From assembly GCA_014378065.1 (NCBI GenBank), contig JACMOK010000069.1:1-64000 (forward strand): a stretch of 64,000 nt of DNA, given 5' to 3'. Positions 61,457 through 64,000 of the stretch are shown piece by piece (within the stretch, counting starts at the first letter, position 1; the number at the start of each line of letters is the position of its first letter). The position numbers were made by a program, and so were the translations under genes. The notes under the pieces are model-generated. The model did not search any database. It was not told the DNA's origin and was given only the letters and a program-made list of their open reading frames with translations. Source of the DNA: Flavobacterium sp. (GTDB taxonomy: Bacteria > Bacteroidota > Bacteroidia > Flavobacteriales > Flavobacteriaceae).

Positions 61457-64000
61457 TTATTGTTTGACCAACTTCATGGTTTTGACATTATTGTTGTCAT
61501 CAGTCGCTTTAACCATGTAAATACCACTGTTCAAATCGCTTACATTGAATTGGTATTCCTTAGAATGCAGTTTAAATCCTTTTACCAATTGCCCTGTCAC
61601 AGAATAAATTTCAACTTGACGGGTATTGGAATTAATCGAAAAATAATCAGCGGAAGGATTCGGGTATAAAGAAATACCTTCACTGACCTGGAAGCTATCG
61701 GTTTTTAAAGTACTTGGTTTGTTGCCGTAAACTCTGAATTGCCCCGGACCTAAATTAATCACATCGGAAGTATTTGTCACCGTAAACGGTGTATTGTTCA
61801 TCAAATTATACCAAACGCCCGCATATGGAAAATCTGGTGTGATGTTTAGCGCAGATACTGAGAAATTTGCCAAAACGACCACATTTTGAATTTGGTTAAC
61901 GGGAAGGCTGCTGTCATAAATATAAATTCTTTGTTTCAAATTGCTTCCATTTGGGCTGATCGTATAGTTCCCTTCAAATACCGGTTCTGTAGTTTTTAGA
62001 GCGATAAATCGGGCCCAATCATTGTAAATTTGAACCCTCTGAGGTACTGCAAGCCAATTGTCTGTCCATTGGGGTTGTGGTTTTGTGTCTAATTTACAAT
62101 CACCCGTAGCGGCATCGGTTTCAGAATTTACGGAACCGTCAGTACACGTATAAATAGAATCATCCATTCCTAAATCGGCAAAATGCCAAATCATTTTTGG
62201 CCCAGGAATCAATATTGACGCTGCTCCAATAGCTGACATTCTCGCTAAAGCATTATTTAGATTGTTAAACGGTGGAGCAGTGCCCGCGGTGTTGCCATAA
62301 TTTAAAGCTTCATACATCAACCTGTCTTTATCATGACTTTCTGGATAGCCTATCAATCTCTTCGCTGTAAAGCCGTGCGCTGTATTTCCCATTCTGGTGA
62401 TATCCGCATTTGCAGCATATCCTAATTCTAGTTGTTTGTAAGCGGTAAACATTTCACCCCACATCATGACCCCTTTACTTGGCGTTTCGCTTATTCGGTA
62501 GTTTGCCCATTGCTGCTCTTCATTGTCCGCTCCCAAATGTTCAAAAATAGCATAATGGTAAGGATCTAAACTCCAAGAATAATCAGCGTAATCTTTTAAA
62601 ACATCGACACGATCTTGCTGGTAAGAGTTTGTACAGGCATCACTACCCGTGCAATTTTGTGTAAAGCCCTTGGTTAAATCCCATCGGAAACCGTCGATTT
62701 TGAATTCCTCAACCCATTGTTTGATCACTCTTTTCACATAGCTTTTTGTGCGCGGCTGTTGGTGGTTAAAATCATTTCCAACACCATAACTATGGGTAGA
62801 CGTTACATTAAAATAAGGGTTTTCAGTACTTGGCCCGCCCCAACCATCACCATCCGGATCATTCATCCACATTCTGTCTAGAGGATTTCTTCCAAAAGCA
62901 TGGTTTAACGCTATATCTAGTATGACCGCAATTCCATTTTGATGGCACAGGTCGACAAATTCTTTCATTTTAGACGCTGGTCCATAAAATTTATCCAAAG
63001 CCAAATGGAAAGAGGGGTTGTATCCCCAACCTTCATTGCCTTCAAATTCCATTACTGGCATTAGTTCAATTGCATTGACTTTCAAATTTTTAAAATAATC
63101 AATTCTATCTATTAAATCTTGAAAATTCCGATGAGAATCGAAATCTCTGATGAGCACTTCGTACACCACCAAATCTTCCTTTTTGGGTTTCGCAAAATTC
63201 GTCACTTGCCAATTGTATGGTGCTGTTCCAGTTTTTAAAACAGTAACTTCTCGTTCTTGACCCGTTGGATAGGGTGGCAAGTTTGGATAGCTGCTTGCTG
63301 GAATATAAGGATCATCAAAAGGTGACAAGACCAAAGTAGAGTAGGGATCGGCGGTCTTTACCAAAGCAGGTGAATTTGCTATTGGCGTCGTATCTACAAC
63401 CCAATATTGATAAGAATAGTCAGTTCCGGGCGTTAATCCTGATAATTCGAGCCAAAATTTGGTTGATGAAGGATCTTTCTTCATCGCATAAGCTGCAGTC
63501 GGTTGCCAGTTATTAAAACTTCCCGCAACATACACAAAATCTTTAAACGGTGCGTCTAAAACTAAGGTTGCTTTACTCGCATCGCCAAGATTATAATTAA
63601 TCCCTTCCAACAAAGTGCCTGAAGGTAACGCCTGGGAGATAGTTCCCGGATTTACGATTGCCGTAAACTTTCTAGACTGGGTGGCAGTTCCTTGGGTAAT
63701 TAACAACTCATAATTTTGGTTTTCCGTTATATTGTTGTGTGGGAAGTTATAGACTGCTGTTCCGGAAGTGGTATTTATACTTACTCCATTGGCTAACAAA
63801 TTATAAGTAGCATTTCCATTGGTATTGGAGGCCTGTATCGTTAAGCTTCCGCCAGAACTAATAATAGTAGAGCTATTGGCTAAAGGAGAATTTAAGGACA
63901 CTTGAAAATACCCCACATTAAAAATAAAATCGCCACAACTTGGAGCCAATTTAAGGGTTTGTGTTCCGGTTGGATTTCTAAACACCATGCCCATTTTGGA
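61457..64000 (-). CDS. Secreted alpha-amylase family glycoside hydrolase with T9SS type A sorting domain (5' truncated)
   Basis: The minus-strand frame is open to the end of the window, so the N-terminus and signal peptide are outside. The visible 847 residues hold an N-terminal beta-sandwich (CBM/Ig-like, LEYSIDGG-unlike), an E-set domain with VAGSFNNWQP typical of glycogen-branching or pullulanase N-domains, the GH13 barrel (VNAIELMPVMEFEGNEGWGYNP, ILDIALNHAFGRNP, IDGFRWDLTKGF with the nucleophile aspartate, the later YAIFEHLG and YPESHDKDR) and a C-terminal type A sorting domain (SLYPNPSADYFSINS, GIYMVKATDDNN). It hydrolyses an alpha-glucan, exported by T9SS. Confidence 0.9.
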   Translation of the reverse strand, partial: SKMGMVFRNPTGTQTLKLAPSCGDFIFNVGYFQVSLNSPLANSSTIISSGGSLTIQASNTNGNATYNLLANGVSINTTSGTAVYNFPHNNITENQNYELLITQGTATQSRKFTAIVNPGTISQALPSGTLLEGINYNLGDASKATLVLDAPFKDFVYVAGSFNNWQPTAAYAMKKDPSSTKFWLELSGLTPGTDYSYQYWVVDTTPIANSPALVKTADPYSTLVLSPFDDPYIPASSYPNLPPYPTGQEREVTVLKTGTAPYNWQVTNFAKPKKEDLVVYEVLIRDFDSHRNFQDLIDRIDYFKNLKVNAIELMPVMEFEGNEGWGYNPSFHLALDKFYGPASKMKEFVDLCHQNGIAVILDIALNHAFGRNPLDRMWMNDPDGDGWGGPSTENPYFNVTSTHSYGVGNDFNHQQPRTKSYVKRVIKQWVEEFKIDGFRWDLTKGFTQNCTGSDACTNSYQQDRVDVLKDYADYSWSLDPYHYAIFEHLGADNEEQQWANYRISETPSKGVMMWGEMFTAYKQLELGYAANADITRMGNTAHGFTAKRLIGYPESHDKDRLMYEALNYGNTAGTAPPFNNLNNALARMSAIGAASILIPGPKMIWHFADLGMDDSIYTCTDGSVNSETDAATGDCKLDTKPQPQWTDNWLAVPQRVQIYNDWARFIALKTTEPVFEGNYTISPNGSNLKQRIYIYDSSLPVNQIQNVVVLANFSVSALNITPDFPYAGVWYNLMNNTPFTVTNTSDVINLGPGQFRVYGNKPSTLKTDSFQVSEGISLYPNPSADYFSINSNTRQVEIYSVTGQLVKGFKLHSKEYQFNVSDLNSGIYMVKATDDNNNVKTMKLVKQ

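Overview
The window is a stretch of chromosome from a Bacteroidota bacterium of the class Flavobacteriia, most likely the genus Flavobacterium. The evidence is the type IX secretion/gliding protein SprA, a RemB-like protein, a PorP/SprF protein, two T9SS sorting domains (one type A, one type B), a flavobacterial cytochrome oxidase accessory cluster, AT-rich DNA, near absence of Shine-Dalgarno sequences, and many TAnnTTTG (-7) promoter elements upstream of genes. Almost all genes are housekeeping or conserved flavobacterial genes. I see no prophage, IS element, CRISPR array, tRNA or rRNA, and no gap between genes longer than about 210 bases.

Layout. 1-6.1 kb: 3' part of sppA, an AsmA-family protein, a DUF2797 protein, a GH3-family protein and a 43-residue lipoprotein. 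6.3-9.7 kb: tig-clpP-clpX (protein folding and proteolysis), all on the minus strand. 9.8-11.8 kb: small membrane protein, alpha/beta hydrolase and pdxJ, with a dispersed repeat copy. 11.9-20.2 kb: an envelope-biogenesis run on the plus strand (CBS protein, nadK, DUF6089 protein, uppS, bamA, two Skp/OmpH chaperones, murI). 20.2-27.0 kb: gamma-carbonic-anhydrase-like protein, then a PorP/SprF protein downstream of a giant adhesin with 11 tandem domains and a T9SS type B tail. 27.1-32.3 kb: an Nfu-type Fe-S scaffold, a DUF255/YyaL protein, an amphipathic-helix protein, an MscS channel and an unknown secreted protein. 32.3-40.2 kb: a seven-gene minus-strand operon, a MacAB-TolC-like exporter with one ATPase, two permeases, two adaptors and one TolC, ending in tsaB. 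40.4-47.0 kb: a DUF4403 lipoprotein, then cyoE, two subunit III genes, subunit IV, a cysteine-less Sco-like protein, SCO, DUF420 and a small CxxC protein. 47.2-61.3 kb: remB, deoC, vanZ-like, gcvH, sprA, ruvA and malic enzyme. 61.5-64.0 kb: the 3' part of a secreted alpha-amylase with a T9SS type A tail.

Working together: BamA, the OmpH/Skp chaperones, UppS and MurI build the envelope. SprA is the outer-membrane T9SS channel through which the adhesin and amylase would leave the cell; the PorP/SprF protein probably anchors the adhesin. The oxidase cluster supplies haem O/A synthesis, copper delivery and accessory subunits for an aa3/cbb-like oxidase whose subunits I and II are not in the window.

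The most interesting items beyond routine annotation are a dispersed intergenic repeat with conserved flanks and a variable palindromic core (three copies), the doubled permease/adaptor exporter operon, a cysteine-free Sco paralogue beside a normal SCO, a subunit III with a roughly 120-residue insert, several places where a promoter -7 box lies next to or inside a terminator hairpin, and small proteins easily missed. I do not see a clearly unprecedented system. All names are from reading motifs and context; no database search was run.
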